64,000 nt of DNA from Saururus chinensis. Lineage: Eukaryota; Streptophyta; Magnoliopsida; Piperales; Saururaceae. Under the pieces are notes generated by a model. That model saw only the letters and a program-made list of their open reading frames with translations. It was not told the DNA's origin and ran no database searches. Where the stretch lies: assembly GCA_035235625.1 (NCBI GenBank), contig CP141146.1:12642501-12706500 (forward strand), read 5' to 3'. Positions 12,340 to 23,317 of the stretch are shown here, piece by piece. The translations under genes and the position numbers were made by a program. Every line of letters begins with the position of its first letter. Within the stretch, counting starts at the first letter, position 1.

Positions 12340-13163
12340 TCGTACCTTTACAAATATGGTGATGAAAAACCTTACTTGAAGTTTTATGATCGAATCAAGC
12401 AAATCGCTCTATCCTTAAGACAGAATTCGTCATCCTTAATGGTGCTTAGGACTCTTGAGCGTTTGCCTCCCAAGATAAGACGATCAATCACACACTGTAG
12501 GAGCACCTCCAACACAGTACATGTAGCGAACCACAGTATGTATGCTATCACATAAAGGAAAATGAACAGAAATCTAGAATTGGATTATAGTTTTCAATGA
12601 TTTTATAGGAATTCCCGTTGAAGACACTATTTCCCGTTCAAACGGATGCATCCATCCATTAACAGACACATTCTTTAGTAAAAAGAAAACTGAACTTATT
12701 TTGGTTAATAGAAAACCAAACTAAATAAATAGAAAACCAAACCAAATAAATTTGTCCCAAAAATTTTATCTTGTTGACCTGACCCGGTCGGTCGCCCGTC
12801 CGAACAGAACCAAGCCGAACGAACAGTGGTGGCGCGCCTAGGTGTAGGTTAGACCACCTAGGTTCATGGGTCCAACATGTTTCTCCCTCATAAAAGTAGG
12901 TTGGCCCAAGGGCCTAACTTGAAAGGCCTAACTTATACCTTATGTACCAACATCATCACCTTCTTCTAGGCGATGTGAAACTATTCATTTCTTCAACCAA
13001 TTCATATGTGTGATTCTCATTCAACACAAAGTGGGTTTGGGGTCTCTCAACCATATGGGCTTGGCTCACATAAATATTATGGGCTTAACTCATATAAATA
13101 TTATACCCACCTTAATGATATGAGTTTAATCCATTAAATATAATGCCCACTTCTAGCAATGGC
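12340..13163 (-). repeat. Solo LTR related to the Copia LTRs
   Basis: This stretch shares ordered blocks with the LTRs at 2.6-3.5 and 8.8-9.7 kb: TCCTTAAGACAGAAT, CTCCCAAGATAAGACGATC, then CACCTAGGTTCATGGGTCCA, ACATGTTTCTCCCTCATAAA and GGCCCAAGGGCCTAAC. No internal region or second LTR accompanies it, so it fits a diverged solo LTR of a sister subfamily. The edges are approximate. Confidence 0.6.
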
Positions 13164-13214
13164 CTCCTTCACGTTCTCTGACACGACGGATCTCCGATGG
13201 TGTGACCATGTAGC

Positions 13215-13500
13215 CAGCCAGTGTTGTGACCGGCCATGGCTAGCCCGCTCCCAAGGCCAGCTACTGGTGATAGCCAAAGCGGCCATGGCCAAACCGCTCT
13301 AGTCAGCCAGGCTGTACTTGCTGCATGGCCACCTTCGATGCTAGCCATGGCCATGCTGCTCTGGCCGGCCATGTCCCACGCTGGCAATAGCCAAAGCTGC
13401 CATGGTCAGCCCGCTCCGGTCAGCTAAGTTGTATGGCTAGCTTCGATGCTGACCGGCCATGGCCAGCCCACTCCGGTCAGCCAGGCTGCATTGGTCATGC
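13215..13500. repeat. 117-bp GC-rich tandem repeat
   Basis: The word TAGCCAAAGC followed by GGCCATGGCC-like and GCTCYGGTCAGC-like blocks recurs at 13271 and 13388, a period of 117 bp. A further partial unit begins near 13458. The repeat is dense in GCCATGGC palindromes. Similar words continue to about 13590 in decayed form. No coding frame was recognised. Confidence 0.65.
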
Positions 13501-13764
13501 AACCTGACTGATTGGAGTTGGCTAGTCATAGCCAGTAGCTTGGTTGGACATGGCCGGTCAGCGATGGCCAGCCAACCATGGCCGGTTCTCTGGTAAGGAA
13601 CCGACCAGTTATGTGAACACGTTCTCCTTTCTATGTCGGCCATCATTAGCACGACGATTTCGGTAAAAGATGTCTAATAATTCTAATATAGCCACAATGA
13701 CGACCATCACGAGGTAGGAGGCACTGGAATCCAGAAAACAAGCATCAACTGCCCGAGAGTACAT

Positions 13765-13971
13765 ATGGCCAGAAGACCAAGGATACCCTTTCTATTCCGT
13801 GGTGGCAAAGATGGCACTTGCTCGATGTCGAAGATATCCGAGGTGAAGGTGGAGGCTATGCAAGAGGAGAGAGAGAGGGAGGGAGACGCATGGAGGCTAC
13901 GAGACCGAGACATGCAGTTCAGGCAGGAGGAATTTCGTTGTTTTAAAGAGAAAGTATTAGGTACGGATAGG
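13765..13971 (+). other. Short charged frame, unrecognised
   Basis: The frame 13765-14010 encodes a charged, helix-prone stretch (VEAMQEEREREGDAWRLRDR) and runs into the hAT MITE at 13972. Its style resembles the tail of plant transposase-companion proteins, but I cannot place it. It is probably a transposon scrap truncated by the MITE. Confidence 0.25.
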
Positions 13972-14275
13972 CAGGGGTGGATCCACATTATAGCCAAGGG
14001 GGTCAGCTAACCCCTATGACTTATATGAGAGATATGCATAGTTTTACCTATACATTGAGTCTCATTGAACCCACTAAAAAGTAAATCTAATAAACAACCA
14101 TACCTAGAATTGCATTTCCTATTAATAAGCTTAGTTGTATGAAGCTATAGTCTTAATCTTATGTTTTTAATTTTTTCAACTTTATTATAAATTTTAGTAA
14201 TTTTTTTATAAAAAAACTATTTTATATACATATATTTTTTGACCGTCTTGAGTAAAATCCCTGCGTTCGCCACTG
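13972..14275. mobile_element. hAT-type MITE with 8-bp target duplication
   Basis: This 304-bp element starts CAGGGGTGGAT and ends GTTCGCCACTG (inverse CAGTGGCGAAC). It is flanked by CGGATAGG (13964-13971) and CGGATGGG (14276-14283), 7 of 8 identical. The 8-bp duplication and CAGKGG ends are the hAT signature. There is no coding capacity. Confidence 0.8.
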
Positions 14276-14283
14276 CGGATGGG

Positions 14284-17200
14284 GTACCTAATATTTTTCC
14301 TGTTTTAAATGACAAACCCACGGCTTTGTTGTTACCTAAGTTTTGTTTTGTTGTTTACCAAGTTTCGTCCGTTTTTTGAATGATTGGAAACATAATAAAA
14401 AAAACGGTTACTTTTAAAGTTTACATGATTTAAATTTTTAGATATATTTATCCTCTTATTTTATTTTTTAAAATCTACATGATTTAGATAAATTTACCCT
14501 TCTCTCTTATTTTTTCTTTCTTCCTTGTGTTTCTTTCTTCTTCCTTCCACCTTCATCCATGTCACTAATCTATTTCTTTCCTAATTCATATAGCTCCTGC
14601 AGGCCTCTTTCTCCTCTATCTCCCTCTCTGTCCACAACATCTTTGATGCCTCCTGTACCATGTCTTTCTCTATTGACTACAATCCCCTTAGTGCCGCCTT
14701 TGCAACTCCTTCATCCTCAACAAGTGCCTCCTCCCCAATGATTACTGAGCTATCACTATCGCCACCAATGATGTCATCAACGTCGACCTCATTGTCCTTG
14801 CTAGAGCTGGCTGCTAGCCCCTCCCTGTCTACCTCAACTTCAGCCAGATCTAGAGCTTCGTCATGCAGCCATTCGTACACCAGCACCAAACCACCACCTC
14901 CTCCGTTTACAGTAGCTTCGACGCCTCCTCCACCATGCCCTCTCCCTTGACTACAAGCCCCTCTACGCCGCCTCCCCCCCGACGATGACCTCACTATCAC
15001 CATTGCCACTAAAGACCCTTCATAATAAACCTAGTAAATTTTACTCTCTTTATATTTAACAAAGAGACCAAATATTTATTCTCTTTGTATATGACAAAGT
15101 AAGTAAATATTTACAGTTTACATGAAAGAGGCAATCGGCCCAAATTTGCAGTCGAGGTTTGCAAAGAATATTCATATTCCGCATCAACCCTTGTGCCTAT
15201 CCGCAAGTGGCGATCTTTCAAAAATTTAGCTTTATGGTGAATAATGGGCCAGCGCTCTAATTTGCAAGAGATGAATATTTGAATATGTTGGAGGAAGGTG
15301 AGGTCTTGGGGCAGTCCTTTCCCCTCAAGTTCCCCTTGGCCTCCTTCTTAGTGTAGTTCCAGAAGCCCAGCTTGTTGTTCCTTTGCCATATCTCCCCAGC
15401 GTATCTCTGGTGGGCGTAGTAGGCATGGGCACAAAGAGGGGGGGAGGGGAGCACCTTCAGTGGGAGTCTCTCATAGTGGCCATGAGAGGTGCCCTTGAGG
15501 TCTTCGAGGTAGGTGAGTGCACTGGGTGGCCAAAGTCTGGGAGGTTGAGGAGAAGAGGGATGCGATAGGGCCTACAAACTAGGGGTCGAGGGTGGTGCAA
15601 GGGCCGAGGAAGGTAGTGTCGCCAAAGTAGGTTAGTGATGGACGATCTATAAGGGGCATTTTTATTTTAATATAAAATTTAGAGTTAGCATCAAATTAAT
15701 AAATTTTCTTGTAGTTAGCGCCCAAAACCCCATAAATTTATCTCTCCGTTATTTTGATATTTTTTAAATAATATTTATTTACTTTTTTCTCATCTTTATA
15801 ATAGATGATATTTTTAAGTGAAGTATGTAAAATAAATAAATGATATTTGATCTTATTTTTTATTAAAAACAACGAAACAATTAAAAATATAAATACAAAG
15901 AAAATATATTATCCTTGTCTTGCAGTATTTGTAGTGTAAAACTTTCATTATACTCTATTGTCTTATTTGTAATAAGCTTAAATAGATATCACATATCACA
16001 TCACCTCAACTTTAATAATTGTCATTTATCGTTTATAGGTAAAAATAGAAAAATGACCATTGCACGCATCCACTTGTATGCTATGTGAAAGTCGTAGCTT
16101 TTTGTTAAAAACATGCAAATGCACGTACACATTGACTAGTTTTTTGGAGAAATGGTTTATTGGTTTTCAACTTTTTGCCGGGGTTTGAAAAGAGCAACCA
16201 TGTCAAAATGAGTTTAGTGGGTAGATTCATCATTTTCGTTTTAGACTGCTAACATGGCTTTTCTGATTGTGAATTACCTTTTCACTAAAACTTTAGTGGA
16301 GTATTTCTCATAGAAAGGCTGTTATATAGAAAGGTTTGTCATAGAAGGTTTGTATGGAGAAAAGGACCTTTTGTTTGCAGCTTCAGGTTGATGACATCCG
16401 AACCGAGAGAAAGACTTACCCTCAGTCACTTCTCATAGCCATCAGGGGAAATATTTTTTATACTCCCTGTTTGTTGTGAGCCGAGCATAAAGAACGCTTG
16501 TGAGGATTACTTATACTAACATGCGCTAATGCATACGCCGTCAATCTCGAAAATGAACATCTCACCAGCATTTCTTACGCTCGGCTCACTGGCAACACAG
16601 AGCATATAAAACGCTTCCCAGAAAAGGAGCTTCAAGCCACGATGACCTTCTACAACACAAAATTCTAGCCGGTGCTGATTTTGCCGATTATGAATAGTAG
16701 CTTACAAAACATCATGCTACAATGACGTTAATTTTCATACCGATGAAGCTTCAAGTTAATGCTACAATGACGTTAATTTTCAGAACCGTTCATTAATTTA
16801 ATCTTACCCATCTGTTTCAAGTTAATGGTTATATTTAATTTTTTAAAATGAGCTAATTTTAAATTATTTTAAAAAAGTAAATATAACTATTAATGTCGGA
16901 CAGAGAGTATTTTTCTAAACCATAGTTGTGATGGCATGACATACCCTATGAATTTTAACATTGCATAAGCCTCTGTCGTTTAAGCAGGCTATGAAGTGTG
17001 GAGTTATAAACTAATACATCTATATGTATGTTCAGCAAAGCAATAGTCCTTACTGCATCACTATCTATCCAAAGGAAAACCTAACCATTCAACTCATTAG
17101 TAATTATACATCAATGGGCTTATCAGCAATTACTCAATCAAGGATAGCAAACAGCCCAATTAGCTGAGGACACCCACAACGACACCATTGGTTTCGCCTA
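14284..17200. other. Intergenic region with low-complexity frames and MITE
   Basis: At 14540-15010 there is C-rich low-complexity sequence: the plus frame is Ser/Pro-rich and the minus frame Asp/Glu/Gly-rich. Two similar blocks (TTGACTACAATCCCCTTAG and TTGACTACAAGCCCCTCTAC) suggest an old duplication of a coding scrap. At 15257-15454 the minus frame (YAHQRYAGEIWQRNNKLGFW) looks protein-like but is unidentified. The rest is AT-rich. A 23-bp word (TGCTACAATG and following) is duplicated at about 16716 and 16762. The MITE at 16446-16619 is listed separately. Confidence 0.4.
16446..16619. mobile_element. MITE, GGGAA-TTTTTTATA end family, copy 1
   Basis: The left end GGGAAATATTTTTTATACTC is mirrored at the right by GAGCATATAAAACGCTTCCC. 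Inside, the inverted subterminal words TGAGCCGAGC and GCTCGGCTCA face each other. Relatives lie at 36543-36668 and 60929-61129. It is noncoding, and the target duplication was not resolved. Confidence 0.65.
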
Positions 17201-17206
17201 ATTTGA

Positions 17207-19693
17207 CTACCTGGATGCTTTTGTTGCAGCCCCATCTACAGATGTCTGACCCTTGGATCCCTCCCCTTCGTGGGAGCCTCCCTCATTTCGATTAATCCGT
17301 CCAAAGTTTAAAGCCATGTCCTCCACACGCAACTTGATGACATCCTTTCTAACACCAAGGTCAGTGGCATACCTGTTAATACAGTACATGCCAGCAGTAA
17401 CTGTTGCCACGCTGACAACTCCTGGCATCAACAACTTCAATGGGGAAGACAAAAGAGCTGCCAGTGAAGCTCCAAAAAATGAAGAAGCCTGGCCACTCCG
17501 TCGTAGTCCTGAATTGTTAAGAATCAGAAGGCCTGTCTTGCAGTATAAAGCAAAGTCTTCACAGTTGTTCTGGAACCAATTCCAGTTCCCAAATCCTTTA
17601 TGAAGCAGATACATAGCTCTGTGGATTACCATCTCAGGAGGATCAGACTGTGCAGTTGTGCAAGTCCCTCCCCTAACTTCGGCTAGAAAGACTGATGGTG
17701 TAACACCATATTCGAAGCCGTAGAGGGAACCATTGCCTAGGAAGCAGTCTAAACACGAAAGGACTACACTGCTGTCCGGCTGCCTGAATCCACAATCAGG
17801 AAAGGTTGGGCAACCTGATGGGAGCTTCTCAGAATTAAAATTTGAGGAGTCAAGGATTTCATCATCCGTATCTGAAGACACATCGCACAGCCTTCTGAAG
17901 TGAACCACTTTCATACCTCCGACATAGATACCTATTTCAGTTGCAAAAGCTGATTAATTGTATAAAGTGCTGCTTATAAACAGAGTGATATAATTAATAT
18001 CATTTGGTAGTCACTGATGGACCATAATCCAAAATCCCAGTACAAATGTACGTACTAAAGCAAAACTTTAAAAATATGCAAGTCAGTAACATGGCCAGTG
18101 TAAAAATCTATGTATTGTGAAATGTAATTAGACATAGAGGCATGCAAAGGAATGCATTGAGTTTTTTTAAGACAAGTAGAAATGTTGAAGAAGTTAGATA
18201 TGAAACTGATGCAGGCGCTCATTAGATTGCATCGAAATGGTTAGCACCATCAAGAGTTCAACATCAGGAAAAAAACTACCACTGATATATAAGAATATGT
18301 GCAGCAATAATGAGATGGAATTACAGAAACCATTCAAGTAGGCACTAGATATGTAGCTAGACTAGCAAACAACTGCTGCAACAACCAGAGAACTTCTATA
18401 CTAGAGTTAGCACACACAACAGAATAGTAAAGCCAAGTTTTATAAACAAAAGCAAGTATCATCCATTAAGAAAATAATTAGCAAAGATAAAATTCTGCGA
18501 GTACCGAGAGATATGCCATTCAATTGGCCATTAACATTTCAGATGAAGTTTAAAAATACAGTTACTTCTGTAATGTGTAAGCTTATATGATTTCAAAATT
18601 ATAAATGATATAACTCTTTTAAATATTAATAAAAATGAGAAAAGGCAAGTTGGCAGTTATGCTAGCCCTTTCAGATAAAATAAATAAAGTACAATCAAGT
18701 TCACGTTTTGACATGAAGCTGAACCTGATAGCAACATCTAACAGGCCCCATCGAAGTAAAAAACCAAATAGAATCATTTCCAGAAAAATTAATTTGGTCT
18801 ATCTGAGCCAGATTTACATTGGTTCTTTGAAATCTTTTTGCTTTCTCGGAAAAAAAGGTCACTCAACCTAGACCAAGAAATTTCAATTAACAAGAACTTT
18901 CAAGAGAAAGAGAAAAGGGGTCGCCAATACATGTTTATACAACACCAGAACTGCATTGTTCTACGCTTTTACACAATAAAAAAAATCAGTACACAAGATC
19001 AACAATAAATTTCCGATCCAGCGAAGAAGGAAAACACCAATTACATAAAAATTTCCCGATCTCATCTCATTAACAGATACTCAACTCAGAGAGATGCTTT
19101 TAAATTATTGTTCAAGCTTCTGAGTTCCTTAACAACAAACCAGTATCAAAACCCAGGCCAAGAAAGGCATCGTCACCGGCACCCCTCTATAGGTGATGCC
19201 AACTTGTGAAGTACCCATTACCCAAATCTTCCAAAAAAAAATTGCAAGATAAAGCAGCAAAAGTATAACACTAGTTTGCTATTGTAAATCAATCTCTAAC
19301 TTCAATTAATACGTCCCCCTACTCAACTCATTAGTTCATCTAACATGAAAAAGGAGTCTTTCTAAATTTGACGAAGAAGTTATCTCCAACATCAGAACAT
19401 TCTCCTCTTCACATGAAATTAACAATAACGGAACAGCCGAAAAAGGAAAAAAAAAAAAACAATGCAATGTGAAATAAGAATACCCAGAATCCAGATATCC
19501 ATAAAGACAAGCTGCATTACTGAATCTTACAGACAATGAAGCAGGAGCAGAAGATTAACTAAAGATTGGATTTTGGTCACGGAAGAGGAACTGCAATACC
19601 GTGATGGGAGTAAGTGTAGACAGCCCTCCATGTGTAGACGTGGTCGCCGGGCTTGAGCACGTCCCTCTCAACCCTGTTTGAGAGGAGACCCAT
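17207..19693 (-). CDS. LRAT/NC-domain protein, two exons
   Basis: Exon 1 is 19693-19600 and exon 2 is 17931-17207. The intron 19599-17932 has GT and AG ends and splits a Gly codon; the joined frame is 819 nt, 272 aa. The start is ATG at 19693, giving [20 protein letters not shown]. The fold is the LRAT/NlpC-P60-like thiol acyltransferase or hydrolase type: the expected catalytic His lies in YSHHGIYVGG (H30), a second His in VVHF (H42) and the Cys in NCEDFALYC (C155). A hydrophobic stretch near residues 193-222 could anchor the C-terminus in a membrane. Plant members are widespread but their substrates are not established, so the reaction is inferred from the fold only. A broken partial copy lies at 22907-23275 in the same orientation. 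No ORF-disrupting lesion is seen. Confidence 0.9.
17932..19599 (-). other. Intron of the LRAT-domain gene
   Basis: 1668 nt. The donor is CACG|GTATTG on the minus strand and the acceptor is AAATAG|GTATC. It is AT-rich and no gene is seen inside; the plus frame 18635-18871 has no domain. Its acceptor-proximal 130 bp are also present in the duplicate at 23.1-23.3 kb. Confidence 0.85.
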
Positions 19694-19888
19694 CAGCACA
19701 CTCCACACCCTTTTGACGCCTCCTCAGTCCTTTGCACTCCGTTGGCCTTGAAAACCAAGAACCACCCAGTAGTAGGAATCCACGGCAAAAGGCCGAGTTG
19801 TGGAAGAGGAAGCAGCCTGGTCGAAGAAAGCTTCAACGCCTTGCTCCCATGAACGAATGAGGGTAAGAAAGTAAAAGAACAGATATGT

Positions 19889-19898
19889 CTATTTAAAC
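19889..19898 (-). promoter_or_regulatory. Candidate TATA box of the LRAT-domain gene
   Basis: GTTTAAATAG on the minus strand lies about 200 nt upstream of the ATG at 19693, a plausible distance for a plant core promoter with a 150-170 nt leader. This is motif evidence only. Confidence 0.35.
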
Positions 19899-20029
19899 CC
19901 CGTTTTCGCTCAGCCTATCCCAAAAAACGCCGCTGACTTTTAGCGACGCTGTTTGGGTTTTTGGGTTATGCTTAAAATATTAAGGATATGAGTAGACGTA
20001 CCCAAAAAATATGGCTTACTAATTTACTA

Positions 20030-20214
20030 AGGCTACCTGCTCAAGCTCAACAACTATCATTACTAAACCCTATTACCAAACCCCACTGTCAAAACTATAC
20101 ATGCCCCACAACCCTTGATTTGTGGGGCCCACTCAAAAATCAAGGGTTGTGGGAGGCTTTGGACAAAAATTTTGACGGTTCTAGTGGCACCACTCTAGTA
20201 GCAATACCTCCTTA
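20030..20214. mobile_element. Small foldback MITE
   Basis: A perfect 17-bp inverted repeat, CCCACAACCCTTGATTT (20105-20121) and its complement (20137-20153), has a 15-nt loop. The weaker outer arms (GTCAAAACTATACATG against CAAAAATTTTGACGG, and AAGGCTACCTGCTC against the right end) extend the hairpin to about 185 bp. It is noncoding and the edges are approximate. Confidence 0.55.
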
Positions 20215-20839
20215 ATTGCCACATAGGGGAAGATTACGGATGCCACTTAAGTCCGGGTTTTTGGATAACCCAATCAAATTCCTATTGATATGAAATTAGG
20301 TTTGAGATTTGAAATCCAATAACCATATATTTGGGTTTCAAATGATCCAAACACACCCTGACCCGATTTAAACTATAACTTAAATACTCTTTGTTGTTTT
20401 GTTATAGGTGAGAGACCATTACTATTTAAACCAAGTTGTTTGCTCATTATGATAACCTTTTGATAACTATGATATTTATCAAAAGCTATTTTTGTAAATT
20501 AAATCATAGCAGAGGGTTCGGGTTTAGCTGAGCCGGGTTAGATTGATTTTGGAATTTTAGGGATTTTTAAAATTAAATAGGAGTCATACCGCCAAACCCA
20601 ATCCGGTGGCATCCCTCTAAACAAATAGAGTCTATGTTTTCGGCTTAAGAAAGAAACATTAAATGGGTGTTGCGTATTTTGCTTGATTGTCTTGGGTTGG
20701 TAGGCGAAACAGATTTATTTACAATATTGTATGTCATACATGATATCATTGTTTAGTTACCTTTAATATTTTTGAGATTTGAAGTGTTGGACAAGGCAAG
20801 GATAGATCATTCCCAATGAAGGTTTTTGTTTCTTCAAAA

Positions 20840-21042
20840 TACTCTCTTTGTCTTATATTAATATTTCCAGTTAGAAAAATAATAATTACTGTTAATTAAA
20901 TGGTGAAACGCACATCTAGAAAAAAGGAAAGTAAGCTTATAATACTCCTTTTTAAGTATCTAGCTACAAATATTAAAGAAAATAAAATTATTAATATAAA
21001 ATAAATATTTTTGCTAAATAGGGCTATTAATTTAGGATGTAA
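20840..21042 (+). mobile_element. Stowaway-like MITE, copy 1
   Basis: It starts TACTCTCTTTGTCTTATATT and ends TTAGGATGTAA. The reverse complement of 61343-61541 matches along its length, including GGTGAAACGCACATCTA, and ATTAATAT near both ends. Terminal TACTCCCT-like sequence is typical of plant Stowaway (Tc1/mariner) MITEs. It is noncoding. Confidence 0.65.
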
Positions 21043-21448
21043 AAAATATATTATAAAATTCGTGTAGTCCAATTATTACAAGAGGGCTTGCAGGCCAAGC
21101 AAAGGGTCGGAGCCTTCGTAGGTGTGCTAGAAAACAACGAGTGTGTCGCGTAATAGAATAAATGTAGAAGTCATGTTTTAAAATTCCTTTATGTCTTCTC
21201 CGAGTTTACTTGACTCTTGGTAATTCAAAATTAATCTGATTTCATGATTGACTCGCCAAGTCAAAATGAAAAACTCATAAAACTCCATTGACTAAGTCAT
21301 TCTTTTGAAAACAATATCTTTTTGAAATCTGTATAATATGATCATTTAATTATTATTTTAATTTATATTTTATTAAAATTAATAAAAATATATTAATTTT
21401 AAAAATGTAGCATGCACTATATGCATATTTTAGATGAATGATTCTATT

Positions 21449-21533
21449 TCCCCCTAATAAAGAGTCAGTATTAGCAAAGAAGGTTAAATGAGAAGTAAGT
21501 AATAGGCTGTAATTAATCTTTATTAGGGGGTAA
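21449..21533. repeat. Short inverted repeat, probable MITE
   Basis: TTCCCCCTAATAAAGA (21444-21464 region) and TCTTTATTAGGGGGTAA (21517-21533) are near-perfect inverse copies around a spacer of about 55 nt. The sequence can form a strong hairpin. It is noncoding. Confidence 0.5.
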
Positions 21534-22148
21534 TAAAATATTTCATTTTGGATGTGGCAGTATGCGTTGTAAATTGTTGGATTTAAACCCAATGGCCTAC
21601 GTGTTTTAGAGGACAGGGGAGATATAATTATCCATTGTATCCCTTATATTATGAACACAACGTGATGTAGATCATAAGCTTGTGCAAACGTGTGGTTCTT
21701 CTGCTCTTTTAATATATATATGTTTACTTGTTGAAATATTGTGGGTGTATTAAAAAGAGAAATTTTAATACGTTACTCCATTTTGATTTCAACGCTACTC
21801 AGAGTTTGAAGCCAAGTATGAGACTTAAAGATTTAAAACTTTGTCTCTAACTAGAAAGTAGAAGGGCTTGAAGAATTGACAATTCGATAAAATTCAACAT
21901 AGTATTTTTATCAACCCACCCCTCTAACATAGTCGGATTATGAATATCGAGATAGTAGATGTATAGAAGTACAGTAGGCTAGATAAAGCAGGGGTGAAAG
22001 ACTACTTATCTTATTTTAACTCCTGAAAATTATGTGTTTACCTTCTAATGGTGCCCACCCAAACCTACTATGACCGGAAAGGGTCTTTAAGAAGTCTGAA
22101 AGTTGTTTCCAATATCAGGATAGTGACATCTGAACATGCCCATAAATG

Positions 22149-22329
22149 CAAGGACGGAGCCAGGGGCTATGACCGCTCCCCATGGCCAATCAAATTTGGC
22201 TATTTTTCTCATATAAGAACCATATATATGACCTTACCTATACTTCTATTTAGTGGGACCAAATGGCTTGCCTCAAGTCTTAGCAAGTGAAAGAGTACAT
22301 CCTATCTATTTTTTCTAGCTCCGTCCCTA
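22149..22329. mobile_element. hAT-type MITE
   Basis: About 180 bp, starting CAAGGACGGAGCCAGGGG and ending CTAGCTCCGTCCCTA. The GGMGGAGCYAG inverted ends are those of Tip100-like hAT MITEs. Possible 8-bp flanks CATAAATG and CGTAAAGA match at only 5 positions, so the target duplication is doubtful. Confidence 0.6.
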
Positions 22330-22628
22330 CGTAAAGAGGTCAGATGGATGCCCTTTGGAAAGCCTACCTTCTTTGGATCATTTGAGAATTCTAGAAAGGA
22401 AAAAATTGTTCTCTAGTATAATCACTTCAAGAGTGGTGAGGGATTTTACAAGAAAGGCCCTTTTCACTTTTATAATACAAAGGTGAAAATGCCTCTTATA
22501 TAGGCTGAAATTATTCCTTATGCCTTTTTTAAAGAAAACCAAAATTAACATGCTTTCACAATGAACAAGCTCGCCTTCCTTTTCAGGATATCCAAATGAC
22601 CCCTAATTATACATAAGGGTCAGACTAG
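22330..22628. other. Intergenic, no feature seen
   Basis: AT-rich sequence between two MITEs. No open frame with a domain and no clear repeat. Confidence 0.5.
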
Positions 22629-22906
22629 GGATGACATTTTGATCATAAAACCCAGCCCGGCCTTAATGGGTTAAAACTCAACCCGATAGTTATTTGGGTG
22701 AGGTTTTGGATGATCCAACCCGACCTAACCCGAATAATATTATAAATATAAATTTTATAGTTTCTTATATATATTTTAATAATTTTAATAATTAAAAATG
22801 CTTTTTAATTTTAAATTAGTCCAACAGGTTGGGTCAGGTTTGGGTTACTATTTTTTAAATGGTATCGGATTCAGGTTTGACAAAACCCAACCTAATGGCA
22901 TCACTA
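22629..22906. mobile_element. Foldback MITE at the edge of the LRAT pseudogene
   Basis: The left end CTAGGGATGACATTTTGAT and the inverse of the right end, CTAGTGATGCCATTAGG, are similar. The inner arms AAAACCCAGCCCGG and GGTTTGACAAAACCCAACC echo the pattern, and the centre is AT-rich. Flanking GTCAGACT and GTCAGATT match at 7 of 8 bases if the element is trimmed slightly, suggesting hAT. The exact ends are uncertain by a few bases. Confidence 0.5.
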
Positions 22907-23275
22907 GGTCAGATTGTGCACTTGTGCAAGTGCCTCCCCTAGCTTTTGCTAGAAAAACTGATGGTGAAACTCGATACCGGAAGCAATAGAGTGAACCATT
23001 GCCCCAAAAAAATGACGACCCTGCTCTTCTTCCTCAATCCGCATTTAGGCAAGTCCGGGCAACTTGGTGGGAATTCTACAGTTCTATTGGACCGCATTTT
23101 GGAGTGAATAACTTTTATTATCTCCCAGATAAATACCTATGTTAGTAGCTAGCAAACAACTGATTAGTAGTACAAAATGTAGCTTCTGCGCTAAGTCATA
23201 TGCATAATATCGTTTGGTAGTCATTGATGAACCATAAGCCAAAAATTTCATTATAAATGTATCAACAGGAGCAAA
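22907..23275 (-). pseudogene. Partial duplicate of the LRAT-domain gene
   Basis: The sequence follows 17640-18075 in the same order and orientation: the exon-2 block TTGTGCAAGTGCCTCCCCTAG, then AGTGAACCATTGCC, GGGCAACTTGGTGGGA, the exon/intron junction with its AAATAC acceptor region, and about 130 bp of intron including TTTGGTAGTCATTGATG. Internal deletions and stops remove any frame. Because intron sequence is included, it arose by DNA duplication and not by retroposition. The 3' side stops at the MITE (22629-22906) and the intron side stops near the CACTA element at 23318. It lies about 5 kb from the intact gene. It has no coding potential. Confidence 0.85.
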
Positions 23276-23317
23276 ACTCCAATTCTCTGTAAAAAAGAAA
23301 ACTAACAATAGTACACA

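Larger units (their letters stand above)
19900..22140. other. Intergenic, MITE-rich, no gene
   Basis: AT-rich DNA upstream of the LRAT gene. It holds the inverted-repeat elements listed at 20030-20214, 20840-21042 and 21449-21533. No open frame with a domain was seen on either strand. Confidence 0.6.

Noticed and set aside
14660-15009. Opposed Ser/Pro-rich and acidic frames as a possible gene
   Set aside because: Low-complexity sequence with no domain, no splice-supported extension and an internal duplication; more likely a decayed scrap.
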